A DNA stretch of 64,000 nt from assembly GCA_013399895.1 (NCBI GenBank), contig VXBA01000680.1:1-64000 (forward strand), in the 5' to 3' direction. The stretch comes from Serilophus lunatus. Lineage: Eukaryota > Chordata > Aves > Passeriformes > Eurylaimidae. The position numbers and the translations under genes were made by a program. Below, piece by piece: positions 1-10,746 of this stretch (position 1 is its first letter; every line of letters starts with the position of its first letter). The notes beneath the pieces were generated by a model. It worked only from the letters and a program-made list of their open reading frames with translations, made no database searches and had not been told where the DNA came from.

Positions 1-450
1 TTCTAGCCTGCACAATGAAATTTATTTTTTTTGTGAGGCTCAGCGTGCGTGGAATTGGCCCCACCCTTTACTCCTAAGATTCATCTGCCAGGGCCTAGCA
101 AGCTTGGACAGTGACAGCAAAGGCCTCAGGACATAGGTTTAGTTAGAGTATCCTTCTCTGAGATGGATGGCTTACTGGGCTAAATGAGCTCCATCTGCCC
201 GGGTTTGGGGTTAGAGTTGCCCTTCTCCTAGGAAGGTTGCCAGGAGGCAAGCAAGCCCATCCTACCTGCGGACACACTTAGTCTGACCCTTCAGTTGTGA
301 CCTGTCTGGCATGGGAGACCCTACTGGAGGCGTATGCCAACGCCAGCATAGCTCTCAAACTCATAAGAGCACACAAGCTTCTCCCCCATGACAAGGGGGT
401 GTCCATGGAGAAGGAATCCACATACCCATTAGGTTTATAGATGAATAGTT
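1..450 (+). repeat. Possible 3' tail of an old non-CR1 LINE, cut by the window edge
   Basis: This stretch is more GC-rich than the flanking DNA and carries phrases such as TGACCTGTCTGGCATGGGAG (301-319 area) and CCATGACAAGGGGGTG (387-403 area). I associate these, from memory only, with the 3' untranslated part of a widespread vertebrate non-LTR retrotransposon of the endonuclease/reverse-transcriptase type (RTE- or L1-like). No long reading frame survives, so it would be a degraded tail. It is not CR1; a CR1 copy begins right after it near 451. The orientation is inferred from the remembered phrase order. It could instead be an unrelated single-copy region. Confidence 0.35.
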
Positions 451-776
451 AGACTCTCTACAACTGCCTAAAAGGGGATTGTTGCTTGGCCTCTTCTTCC
501 AGGCAGCCAGTAACAGAACTAGAGGACACATTCTCAAGCTTGTGTCAGGGGAAGTTTAGGTTGGATATTAGGAAAATATTTTTCACAGAAAGAGTGATTG
601 GGCATTGGGATGGGCTGCCCAGGAAGGTGGTGGAGTCACCAACCCTGGAAATGTTTAAAAGGAGACTGGATGAGGCAGTTAGCGCCATGGTTTAGTTGAT
701 GCAGTGGTATTGGTAATAGGTTGGAGTTGATGATCTCAAAGGTCTTTTCCAACCTAGTTAGTTCTGTGATTCTGTG
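451..776 (+). mobile_element. CR1 LINE, 5'-truncated 3' end
   Basis: A 5'-truncated copy of the avian CR1 retrotransposon. An open frame from 486 to 695 reads the last part of ORF2, including GKFRLDIRKIFF, GLPRKVVESPTLEMFKRRLD and a stop at the usual place. It is followed by the short 3' untranslated region with the TTGATGATCTCAAAGGTC and TTCCAACCT blocks and a terminal double ATTCTGTG-like tail at 764-776. The 5' limit near 451 is set by the CR1-like phrase CTCTACAACTGCCTAAAAGG. Such truncation is normal for CR1, whose reverse transcription usually stops early. The fragment is non-functional. It resembles the copy at 40.3-40.6 kb in this window. Confidence 0.93.
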
Positions 777-1494
777 AAATTCAGTTTAAGATGTCTATAT
801 TCACTAGAGATCTAACTGAACCCAAGATTTACATTTTGTACTTGGGATATTGAGCTATAATAGGCCTCTTTCATTTCTTCTACAATGCACTCACAGTTGT
901 TATATGAAATTCATGAAACTTGGACTTGCTTCTGGTCAAAAGAAAATACTCTAGAACAAGTAAAACTTAAAAGCTATCTGAGCATGAGTTGGAATAAACT
1001 GATTTGAATCTGTAATACCAGGTTTTCTGGTCTTATTTTTATGCACTTAATTTTGATAATTTAATATTAGAAATTCTGTTATGGGGTTTTTATTCTGAAA
1101 TTGCGGAGTACAAGATTTTTCCTTCAGCTCCTTGATGTTTTTTGCAATAGCAGTTTCATGACTGAAGGCATTCTGACTTGACAAAATAGCTTTACCAATG
1201 GGAAAATAAAGGGTTGCCTTGAGGTTGGGGAGAGTTCAGCTCTGAAGAATAATGGTCATCTTAAAGGCAGCTGCTGCCTATCTCAAAAGGCATTTCATTT
1301 GCTGGAGGAAAAGAATATTGTCATGTTGTAAGAAAAGGAAAGGTGGGAAGAATTTCAAATAATTAAATATTTAGACTTTTATCTAGACAAAATTAATTGG
1401 AAATACATCTGGTGTGGGATAAAGTTAGCTGCACCCCACAACAAACAATGCTGTTTGCACTTGTAAAAATTAAAACTCCAGTCATGAAATATTA
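777..1494. other. AT-rich single-copy DNA, no feature recognised
   Basis: No repeat family, convincing reading frame or RNA gene is visible. It separates the CR1 end from the solo LTR. Confidence 0.6.
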
Positions 1495-2069
1495 ATATGT
1501 GTAATGGGTTAACCTTGGCTGGCTGCTAGGTGCCCACAGTCACTTTAACCCCCTTCCCCCCCCCCCCCAAAAGTCAGGCAGGGGAAAAGAATGCGATGGT
1601 AAACAGTGGATTGGGATAAGGCAGTTTACTATAGCAAAAATGGAAGCAAAGCAAAGCCCGCACAAAAGTAAAACACTAATCTAATCTCTACTTCCCATCC
1701 ATGGCGATGACCGGCCACATCCAAAGAAGTAGGGCATCAACTCATGTAATGGTTCTCTTGGTGAGCCACCATGGGAGACTGTGGATGCCCCCCCTCTTCC
1801 TGCTTCTCTCCAGTTTTATACCTGAGCTGATGCCATATGGTATGGAATATTCCTTTGGTCAGTTTGGGTCAGCTGGCCCACTTGTGCCCCCTCCCGAAAT
1901 CCTGCCATCAGTTGGGGAAGGGACACTACAGTCCCAGTACTGTGCTCAGCAGTAGCCAAAACACTGGTGTATTATCAGCACTGCTCCAGCTACCAATGCA
2001 CAGCCCAGCACTGTGAGAACTGCTATATGGAGAAATGGGCTCCATCTCAGACAGACCCAGTACAATATG
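1495..2069 (-). mobile_element. Solo LTR of an ERVL-type endogenous retrovirus with 5-bp target-site duplication
   Basis: The element proper spans 1500-2064 (565 bp). On the plus strand it starts TGTAATGGGTTAACC and ends CCCAGTACA, so it has the TG...CA ends of an LTR. It is flanked on both sides by the identical pentamer ATATG (1495-1499 and 2065-2069), the 5-bp duplication expected of an ERVL-class integration. The TGGCTGGCTGCTAGGTGCCC block next to the left end matches the outer edge of avian ERVL LTRs as I remember them, in reverse orientation, so retroviral sense is the minus strand. No canonical AATAAA remains; AGTAAA on the minus strand (1625-1630) may be the decayed signal. A 13-C run lies at 1556-1568. 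No internal retroviral sequence flanks it, so the provirus was probably lost by recombination between its two LTRs. The frame at 1701-1955 is incidental. Confidence 0.85.
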
Positions 2070-3458
2070 AAAACCAATTCTTACTTTTCCTGTAGTTGAT
2101 TGAATTGGTTATAATGTGTAAGTAGTTTCAGTTTTGAATACTTGTAGAGTCAGAACACAAAGGTTGTGTCTCCACGACCTCTGTATGTGTCAGTCTTTCT
2201 TTACTTGCCTACCCTATGAAATGCTTGCTGGATGTGCATCATGCCTACACCCTGCATTGCTTTTGTGTGTGAACATGCAAAGAATGGGAACCAGTGGGCA
2301 GCCTGTACTTAGCAAGATTGTGATCTCTGTGTATCAGCTTCTGAAAATGTTATGCCATACTTGTATTGAATGTGGTTCGTGAGGTACCTGAAGTAAATTT
2401 GGATGTACAACAGTATAGTCACTGAATCATCTTAAAATGCTAGAAGCATGTTTATTCATGTGGCAAATCATATGCGTTCTAGTTGTGTTGGGTTTTCATT
2501 TTGTGTTTTTTACTATGCATCTCAGCTTTGATTTACATTTCCTTAAGATTAAATTGAATTATGGCTGAAATTAAATTATTTTAAAGTTCCTCATGTGGAA
2601 TACTCAAATTTCATCTCATAAACAGGAGAGAAAATTTCTAAACCTGAGTAAACATGAGTTTCTACATTGGCTTTTCTCTGAAACATCAGTTGTTTACTTT
2701 CCACTTGAAAAAGCATTTTTATATTAGAGTAATACACTGAACAACTTGACAAGAGACTTGAACAATTAAGGATGATCTTCTTCTTCAGCTTCACTTGATG
2801 AACTATGGAAAAGATGCACATTAGTTTCTGAAAAATTAGAAATGATTCTTACACCACATTTCCCTACATTTTTTTTTCTCTTTTATAAGTTTCTTTTTAA
2901 GTTTTTATTTTTCTTCTTACATTTCAAGTATTTTTTTTTAATGTCAAAAATTTGATGGTGATGAATGATGGTATGATCTTGGGAGTCTTACTTGCATCAA
3001 GCAATCCTTAACTAGTGTTCCAAATGTATTACTTCCATAACTTCATGAAGTAATGAAGATAATGGAGATGTTAATTTCTACATCTTAGGAAGATTGTCTC
3101 CTGAATATTCAGGATGAAAACCTGCAGTCAGATGATGTAGGGTAGCATCTGAAATCCATTGCTTTGGACTTCTTACAGAGATTCCATTTGATCAGATGTT
3201 CTTTTCTGAGTAATTCTTTGTTATTAGATGTCGGGAAACCAGGCCTGAGGTCTTGCATAGTGTTTTCCATAAGCTAATCAACTAGGTCCTGCAGCAGTAT
3301 CTACATAGAGGGTTCTTGCAAATATTAGTTGTCTGTTGTTTAGAAACTTTCTTTTAATTTAAAATGAAATTTATTCATGATGTATTTCATATATGTTTGC
3401 TGTTTCAATGTTATCCTTATTTAAAATAACTCATTATCTTGTCTTTGTATTCAGAAAG

Positions 3459-3488
3459 AGATAGAACTTTGTTTTCAAAGTTCTATCT
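3459..3488. other. Perfect 13-bp inverted repeat with a TTTT loop
   Basis: AGATAGAACTTTG at 3459-3471 is followed by TTTT and then its exact reverse complement at 3476-3488. All 13 base pairs match. The pairing does not continue outside, so it is shorter than a typical microRNA precursor. Function is unknown; it may be a replication snap-back product or chance. Confidence 0.8.
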
Positions 3489-6343
3489 GAGTTTAACAAG
3501 ATGTGATAAGCTTTTGCATTGATGTCCTAGTACTCTTTCCAAAGGTGGTAGTTTGTTACAGTCAAGGCTACTTTAATTGCAACATTTGAGTTTCCCTATG
3601 TAGAACTAAAAATATAATTTCACTTTCTTGAATGTAGACTTTAAGCAAAATAAGAACATCCTTAAGGTGTAGGCAGTAGCACATTGTACATCCAATGAGT
3701 CGTGTTTTATGCATCTTAAAGAAAGTAACTTCAGAAAACCTTTTCCTTTTTTCACTGTATTATAAATATTTAGAATTTTTGTCCTCTTTTTTCCTTCCCA
3801 TTTGCAAATCCTGAATGAGTCTGAGATCTACTAATATTGTTCCAAATATATAACCAGTAACTTAAGAGAGTGGTTATTTTCCTGTTCATTCATTGGTACT
3901 GAACTTGACATAAAGTTAAAAAATAATAGGTGGGTGGTATCAGGAAAGCTGTGAGAGGTCCAAAAAGGAAATGATTGTCATTTGTAAGAGAATTTTAACT
4001 CCAAATTCAGGTAGTAAAACATTGTGTTTTACTAAAAGGCCTATAAAAGCCCTTACGGTCAGATATGGGGTGCAGATAGTGTCTAACAGGATATTCCATG
4101 GGAGATGCCTGGGAGAATGTTGATTTGGTTGCTACCTATATGATTCTTTTACTTTTTGCTGCTCTTTTTCTTTCTTCCCAAACTAAATGCTGGTGTCTTT
4201 TCTAGACTGGTTCTTACATGTAGGATTGATAGTGAGTATTTAGTTTTCAAATCTTAACACAGACTCCAGAAGGAAAAATCCTGTAATGATATTAGCAAAA
4301 GAATGGCTTTAAAACTTTATACATGTAGAACAAAGGTTTATCCTGTTCTATTAATTGGGAAACCTGAAAAAGTCAGTTTTTGAAGAGTTCTAATGGGTAT
4401 TCTGAACTTACTTCACTGATGGAATAAAACAGATAATAATTTCCATTTCCAGTTCTAGTATATTCTAGTTCTGTGTAGACAAATGAACAAAGCCTACAGA
4501 TTATTTTCTATGAGTATTAAGAGAGCTGCAATTCATCTGTATTAATTTAATCTTGATGCTTTTCTGTTGAGATAACACAGTACATAATTTGACAAAATTT
4601 GTTTCTGGTGATACTTATATAATGGCAAGCAGTTCCACCATCATAAGTATTTATTTGATTTATTTATTCTGCATAAATGAAGGCCCTGTTACCAAAAGCA
4701 TCTATTTGTTTATGCAGATTTTATTTTGTGTAGTCAAAAATCAGAAGTGTTCTTATGTGTTTATTCATTTCTCTGTGCATCTTGAATGTCTCACAGGAAG
4801 CATTAATGACATATGGAATTGTCTAGTTACAAATCTTGTATAAAAATACAATTATAATTTTGATGAACTTGAAAAGGAATGGTTTTTTTGTTCTCAGGAA
4901 TCACTATCCAGACATTCAGAAAACTTTGGGGGCTTTTCTGTGTCTGCTAATTTCCCAAATTGGGCTCATGCGTCTTTCAGACAGATGGGCAATTTTATGA
5001 AGCTTATAAATGACTGAATGCTTTAATGCCTCTGTCATGCATAGTTTGTTTTTTAAATGATTTGTGAACAATAATTTCTTTAGAGCAATTATGAAGGATT
5101 TATTTTAAAAGGACTGGGTCAAACTGGTTTTCTAAATTAAAATAAGTTCCACATGAATTTAAAGATTTCGGTGAAGAAGAGTGTGCCAAAAGCAAGATGA
5201 TTTGGTATGTGCAAGGAGCTTTTAGCATTCCCCTCTGCCTTCCCAAGTTACAGGTATGAAATCATTTTACTTGGGGATAGTGAGGGGGTTTTTTAACTCT
5301 TTTTATCCAGTTGTATGCTTATGCGTTGTCAGAGTACACACTTCAGGTTTTTTCAGCCTCTCAGGGCTGCTGCATAATTCCATTGAGACATGCAGCACAC
5401 AGAGACAAACAAATATGTTGATTTCATTTATGGTCAGTGACTTAGCAACCTTTGTTCACCTGCCCTAGGAACCCCCATGTCTGCCCTCCCCACAAATTCA
5501 AGAAATATGCATTAAGACAGACAAGAAAGGCCAGACACCTGCAGTGTTTCAGCAAAGCAGAATGCACTACACAGTGTGGAAAATGCTAGCCATTTAGAAC
5601 AGGTGATTGCTGGGGAATTTGGTTTTATGTAACAGAGAAAACCCTTCTAATGACAGTAGCAAAATGTACTGCAAATACGTGTGGCATTCAGGGTTGAGGA
5701 GTTACCAGTCTGTGCCTATTTCTAGCATTCCAAGTTTGTGTTGCTATCCTCAGAGAGGCTTATGGGGTTTGGCAGGATTTTGTTTTTGTTTGTTCTATTT
5801 TTTTAAGAACATAATCTGATTTCTCTTACTGTTATATCAGAATATTTTTACATAATATTTTATACGCCTGAAAAAATCACAGGGAATGTAGAGTATTAAT
5901 TTGCAGGCAAAATGTTCATTCTTTAGTAGAGACTTTAATAATTCTTTGTCAGGTAGAAATCTCTCAACAAATCTATAAGAGTATGCCTGCCTAAGGTCTC
6001 TTTTTCCCCTTCATTTGAAGGGCAGTATGCTGAATTTAGATAAGAGTAGCCATTCTTTGTCAAGGTGCTGTTTATGCACAGGTACCAAAATAGCAAACCT
6101 ACATCTTTAGATTTAGCAGGATAGACATGAGTTTGCTCTCTTAGTCCATTTCTGCCTCATTTAATCAGAGAAGGTATGCAAATTAATTGTTCTTAGGTCT
6201 TTGCAGGTGTGAAAGTCTTTTGAAGAGGGACTTGCCATGTCTCATGAATTTTTCTGGTGTCCTCTGACTATAGTAGTCACAGTGGTTACCTATTTAGTCC
6301 AGTATTTTACTATAAGATGTCTAGGATTTTATTGTTTTTTCCT

Positions 6344-6363
6344 TAAGAATTTCGAAATTCTTA
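6344..6363. other. Perfect 20-bp palindrome
   Basis: The 20 bases centred on TTCGAA read the same on both strands (core AAGAATTTCGAAATTCTT at 6345-6362). Symmetric sites of this kind can bind dimeric factors, but none is identified here. Confidence 0.8.
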
Positions 6364-7394
6364 TGATCAACTGATTATCATTACTTGTAGGAATGCAGCA
6401 TGTACAACATCTGGGTGAGAATGGAGAATGGAAATTTCCTGGATATCAGATGTATCCAGTAATCTTGAAAGCCAAAATACCATTAAACTTTTATTTCTGA
6501 TAAAAATGAAATTACAAGTCTTCCATTTTAAAATCCACATAGTACATCAGCCCTAATATTGAAAATCGGTACTGAGGAAGGTGAGTTAAATGACAATTAA
6601 AGAGGTGTAAGATTTCTCACTTGGTGTTTGAGAAGCAGGTGCTGTGCTGCAGCTTCACAGAGTAGCTGTGTGCAACTTTCCTTTGCCTGTTTGCCTATTC
6701 CTTTCTATATTTGTAGTACACTATTTCTAGCCAAAAAGGAAATCTGCTTATATTTAAAACCAATTTGTAAATGTTCTATCTTCACAAAGTTGGTAATTGT
6801 ATGTTATACAGTTTTAGTGGATATTGATGATGCTTTAAACCATGTTTTGGGTACAACTGATTCATTTAGATGAGAATGGAGAAAAAAAATACTCAAGGAT
6901 CTTAGTCCCACAGACTGTTGTATAAAGCAGTTCCAGGTGTGTAGAAAGACACATTATGCACAGCCAAATATAATGATTCTGAAGCCAGGATTCTTTAGCA
7001 CTGCAAATCAATGTAGAACAGATGTTAGTCTTGTTCTTGAGTGGTTTACCTATTGCAGTTTTTAACTACAGGAAGCAATGACAGATTATGCTAATGAATA
7101 GAAAAAATTTAAAATGATCCCTACTTACATTGGAGTCTGAAACAATTACAGTTCTTGAATATGTGTGAAAAAAACTAGATGAGGTGCTTGCTTCTCATCT
7201 GCAAACCTCATTCTTCTGTTTTTGTATTGGCAGTTTGATATTAATTATACAAAATAGGTTTTGTACTACAAATTGTAATAATATATGAGCACAGCATTGA
7301 AGTGCGCTACATGACAAATTCAAATACATATATCTAGTCAGTTGTTATTTACAAGACCTTAAATACCCTTTTTTAATATACTTCCTGGCCAAGC

Positions 7395-7475
7395 TGTCTC
7401 CTCATTGGCCAGCGGAGCTGAGCTCCGCCTCTTTTCCAGTGTCTTCACTGCAGGCAAAATGGCGGTTCCCGCCAG
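7395..7475 (+). promoter_or_regulatory. Candidate CpG-island core promoter
   Basis: At the left edge of a GC-rich island, several elements typical of vertebrate TATA-less promoters occur within 70 bp. These are an inverted CCAAT box (ATTGG, 7404-7408), a GC-box-like CTCCGCCTC inside and beside a GCGGAGCT/AGCTCCGC inverted repeat (7412-7428), a YY1-type AAAATGGCGG (7456-7465) and, directly after it, an E2F-type TTCCCGCC (7466-7473). YY1 sites in this orientation often lie just downstream of the transcription start, which would place a start near 7435-7455 and transcription to the right. That placement is inference. Confidence 0.5.
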
Positions 7476-8133
7476 AGACGGTGTGTTCAGGGCTCGAGGT
7501 GCTATCTAGTTTTACATGGCCACAGGCACTCCAGGGACGCCCCGGAGTGGCTGCCGCCCTTCTGCGCGGCCACCGCCAGCACGGTGCCAACGTGCGACCA
7601 TTGCCGCTGTCCATAAGCAGCCGCCATGCCCACGCTCCCAACTGCAGCTGCGCCAGGGTCCAGCACCAACATTCGCAGCGTGTCTCTGCCCTCAAGCTAG
7701 GAGCTGCTGGGACCACACCTACTGCACCGCACGCCGCGGGCATGCCAGGGTTCTCCCGTGGAAACACTCTTGGGCTGCCACCTGCGCCGGGACTAGGGGA
7801 CCACCACACACCATGTGCAGTGCCACCGGCCCTGGGGCCACCTGCCACTGGCCGCGAGTCGCCACCACTGCGCACTGCCGCCAGCCAGAGTTGGGCTGCC
7901 TGCCAGGACCGGGCAGAGGGGAAACACCCTCAGCCAGTCCCTGCTTCGCTCCGCGGCTTCCCTCGGAGCTGATGCCGGCCTCGCCAGCTGCACCGCCTCG
8001 CTGCTGCCACCCCTGCCCCTGATCCAGGACATAGGGAATCGACCATGGCAGCAGAGCCTTGCAGGTTCAAAACACCAAGATCCCTTAAGGCACCAAGATT
8101 GCCTTAAGGAAAACAGGATTTTACGCAGACCAG
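7440..8133 (+). ncRNA. Candidate first exon of an unidentified transcript (probably non-coding or 5'UTR)
   Basis: This is a GC- and CpG-rich block inside AT-rich DNA, starting at the promoter-like cluster and ending with CAG/GTAAGT at 8131-8139, a near-ideal splice donor (last exon base 8133). Overlapping frames are open on both strands (for example 7439-7972 and 7516-8022 on plus, 7402-7875 and 7793-8263 on minus). That is expected for GC-rich sequence with few stop codons, and none resembles a known protein; the translations are rich in Ala, Pro, Arg, Cys and Ser. I therefore read it as an untranslated or long non-coding first exon, if transcribed at all. No acceptor or second exon was identified. 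A GC-rich inserted repeat unknown to me is the alternative. Confidence 0.35.
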
Positions 8134-8159
8134 GTAAGTGGGCACTCCTTACACATTCT

Positions 8160-8268
8160 CCCCTTCCCAAAGCCCAGGGACCCCCTGCCAAGACCACCCC
8201 GAGACCCGAAACCCTGCCCCAACAACCCCAAAAGAGACCCCAGCACCCCTCAAACCCCAACACTAACT
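8160..8268. repeat. C/A-rich low-complexity tract
   Basis: The right edge of the GC-rich island passes into irregular CCCCAA/ACCCC-type sequence, a common low-complexity form in bird genomes. It ends abruptly near 8268, where AT-rich DNA resumes. Confidence 0.6.
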
Positions 8269-8279
8269 GAATGGATTAT

Positions 8280-9089
8280 TTCTGTAGAGTCTTGTAAGTG
8301 TTTCTACTTGAGGTAATGTAGAATCTAGATCTTCAAAAAGAGCTATGAGTTAATTTCTTCTTCCCCTTTCTCATGTCAACTTGGTTTCCTTCATGGAGTG
8401 GCCAATTTGTGCTGTGCGTGACAAATGTCAGACATTCTAAAATGCTGTGATAATGCATCTTTGCAGTGTTTCTGTATAGACACTTAAATGCCTTCTTGTT
8501 GTTGAAGGGTAAATAGAAGAGAGGTAGCAGAATCTTGCAAGCAAAGTTACATCCTCACATCTGTAAAAGGGACAAGTTGTGGAGAAAAAACAGAATTGTC
8601 TCTCTTTTTCTTGTCTTCACTCTTCTCCTTTAGGCTCTTCTTTACCAGTGTGGGAAATGGAATTTCTTGTTTGATTTAGGTTTTTGTCAAAACCAGTGTC
8701 CCTGAAGCTGTAAACCTCTTCATGGCTGTGGAGTGGGATACCAAATCCCACAGAGCCTTAATGATTCCATTTTTCAGTAGTAGGGGAGAAAGAATAGAGA
8801 TGAGGGTGAAGTTATTCTTGGAAAAATGTCTATCAAAGGTGATCTTGATTAATACAATCTGGAGAGAGCTGAGGGACAAGAATGAGAATTTGTTTTGCTG
8901 CAAGTGCAGAGGGGTATCATAGCAGAAAAGAATGACTGAAAAAAAAATAAAGTCAGACTAGAAACATAATTCTGATACACTTATTTTAAACTTAGAGGTG
9001 CGTTTTCTTTTCTAGTTTTATCTTACTTCACACGGTTGCGTTTTGAGATGAATCAGCAGTACTTTTCTTAATTTCTCAGAGTAGAATAA
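8280..9089. other. AT-rich DNA, no feature recognised
   Basis: No repeat or coding signal is visible apart from chance frames of fewer than 80 codons. Confidence 0.55.
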
Positions 9090-9511
9090 GAGGGGCCGGA
9101 GCACCTCTCCCCTGAGGACAGGCTGGGAGATACAAGTTTGTTCATCCTGCAGAAGGGAGGGCTCTGGGGAGACCTTAGAGCAGCCTTCCCTCTCCAGGTT
9201 TCTAGTAGGCTTCTTTTAGGTACTGGACTTTTGACATAGGTATGTAGTAATAGGACAAGGGGGAATGGCTTTAAACTGAAGGAGGTTAGAGTCAGGTATT
9301 CTGTTGGGAAGAATTTGCTTCCTGTGAGGGTGGTGAAACACTAGAACAGGTTGCCCAAAAGTTGTGAATGCCCATCCTTGGAAGAGTTTAATGAAAGTTT
9401 GGATGGAGCTTTGAGCAATCTGGTCTAAGGGAAGGTGCTCCTGCCCATGGCAGGAGGGTTGCAACTAGACAGTCTTCAAGATCCCTTCCAGTCCAAACCA
9501 TTCTGTGGTTA
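9090..9511 (+). mobile_element. CR1 LINE fragment, 3' part
   Basis: A CR1 3' section in sense orientation. Recognisable blocks in order are GGAGCACCTCTCCCCTGAGGA, GGGGAGACCTTAGAGCAGCC, TGTAGTAATAGGACAAGGGG, GAGGGTGGTGAAACACTAGA, GGTTGCCCAAAAG, GGATGGAGCTTTGAGCAATC, TGCCCATGGCAGGAGGGTTG and the end block TTCCAGTCCAAACCATTCTG. These correspond to the end of ORF2 and the 3' untranslated region. The reading frame is broken and a short section around 9200-9235 looks rearranged or deleted. It belongs to a different CR1 subfamily from the copies at 0.5 and 40.3 kb, judged by its 3' end. Confidence 0.93.
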
Positions 9512-10281
9512 ATCAGGAATCAATCAGACATCTAAAAGCAAGTTTGTATTTCCTGTAATGGTAAAAGCAGGATTTCTGAGTATATGTATATACAGATACA
9601 ATATGTAACTACAATTCTTCCTGTCTGCTTTACATAGCTGAACAGATCTTTGGAATGGTACGGCTATGCTAGTTTTCAGTTTCAGATTAGTATTTGAAGT
9701 ATACATATTATTGATACAATGCATGTAAAGTATTTGTAAGTGAAAATGGAATTATTTAATTTTTACTAAACTGTTTGTTTACATCTAAATTTATCATTCC
9801 TGAAGACATATTTCATAAACAGTCTAGAACTATAAGCAATGTTAGTTGTCTTACAGTAGCACACTCATTTAATTGACTGTTTTATTCAAAGCCATGTTGT
9901 GAAAAGTAATTTAATGTTTTTTAAATCATTCAGAGAGTATCTTGCCAGAAATATTCTCATTGAATGTTCAAATACAACTTTGTGAAGTGCTGCTAGTATA
10001 TCTGTTTTTAACTCTGTTGCTCTTAGAATTATTGCACAAGGAAACCAGAAATATTAAGTTTATGGAAATTGTTCATTAATTCAATTACTCTTTTATTGGT
10101 TTGTCAATGTATAAAATACACAAGATGTTTAGTATGTGTGTTTTTTGAAAAAAAGAGTAAGTTGTTCTAAAATTACCAAAATGAGTATGCCTGTTCCTAG
10201 GCTTGCCAGTTCTCTCTTTTAAATTAGTTACAGAAATGCACTCTGTGAAGAAACACGGTGTGGCTTTTATGAGTAACACAA
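9512..10281. other. AT-rich DNA between two CR1 copies
   Basis: Nothing is recognised here beyond short chance frames. Confidence 0.55.
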
Positions 10282-10692
10282 TTCACAGTGGCACAGAATG
10301 GGTCAGGTTGGAAGGGAATGTACAATGGGTTGTCTGGTCCAATCTCCTTGCTCAAGCAGGGTCATCCTAGAACACACTGCACAGGAATTGCGGCCAGATG
10401 ATTCTTGAATATTTCTAGTGAAGGAGATTGCACAACATCTCAGGGCAATCTGTTCTAGTGCACAGTGTACTGTGTCACCCACACAATAAAGAAATTCTGC
10501 CTCATATTCAGGTGGGACTTCCTGTGCAGCAGTTTCTCTGTCGCTTCTCGTTCTATTGTTTGGCACCACTGAGAAGAGCGTAGCTCCATTCTCTTGTTCC
10601 CTCCCTTCAGATACTTACATTGATGAGGTTCCCCCTCAACCATCCCTTCTTGAGGTTTAACAGGCCCAGCTCCCTCAGCAGTTGCTCTTACC
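10282..10692 (-). mobile_element. CR1 LINE fragment, reverse orientation
   Basis: On the plus strand it begins with the reversed CR1 3' end (CACAGAATGGGTCAGGTTGG near 10292-10311) and continues through TCCAATCTCCTTGCTCAAGC, CAGGGCAATCTGTTCTAGTG, TCAGGTGGGACTTCCTGTGC and AACAGGCCCAGCTCCCTCAG. These are the reverse complements of the final ORF2 and 3' untranslated blocks. Reading frames on the minus strand (10303-10569 and 10455-10748) are broken remnants. The copy is 5'-truncated near 10692. Confidence 0.93.
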
Positions 10693-10746
10693 TTTATAAG
10701 AAGTATTACTAAAGAGTATTGAATTGAGCATTTTGTGATTTCTTTC

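Larger units (their letters stand above)
2070..7380. other. AT-rich single-copy DNA without recognisable genes
   Basis: The only open frames are short (under about 85 codons), unsupported by codon pattern or similarity. There are poly-T and poly-A stretches (for example 2870-2940). Two inverted repeats, at 3459-3488 and 6344-6363, are listed separately. No transposon was recognised by eye, though old decayed copies could be missed. Confidence 0.55.

Noticed and set aside
486..695. Possible small gene with a conserved-looking peptide
   Set aside because: It is the C-terminus of CR1 ORF2 in a truncated retrotransposon. The same peptide type recurs at 40.3 and 61.4 kb.
1701..1955. 84-codon frame
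   Set aside because: It lies entirely within the solo LTR on its antisense strand.
7402..8270. Five overlapping frames of 150-177 codons on both strands
   Set aside because: They overlap in several frames of a GC-rich, stop-poor block and show no domain or credible amino-acid pattern. They are composition artefacts.
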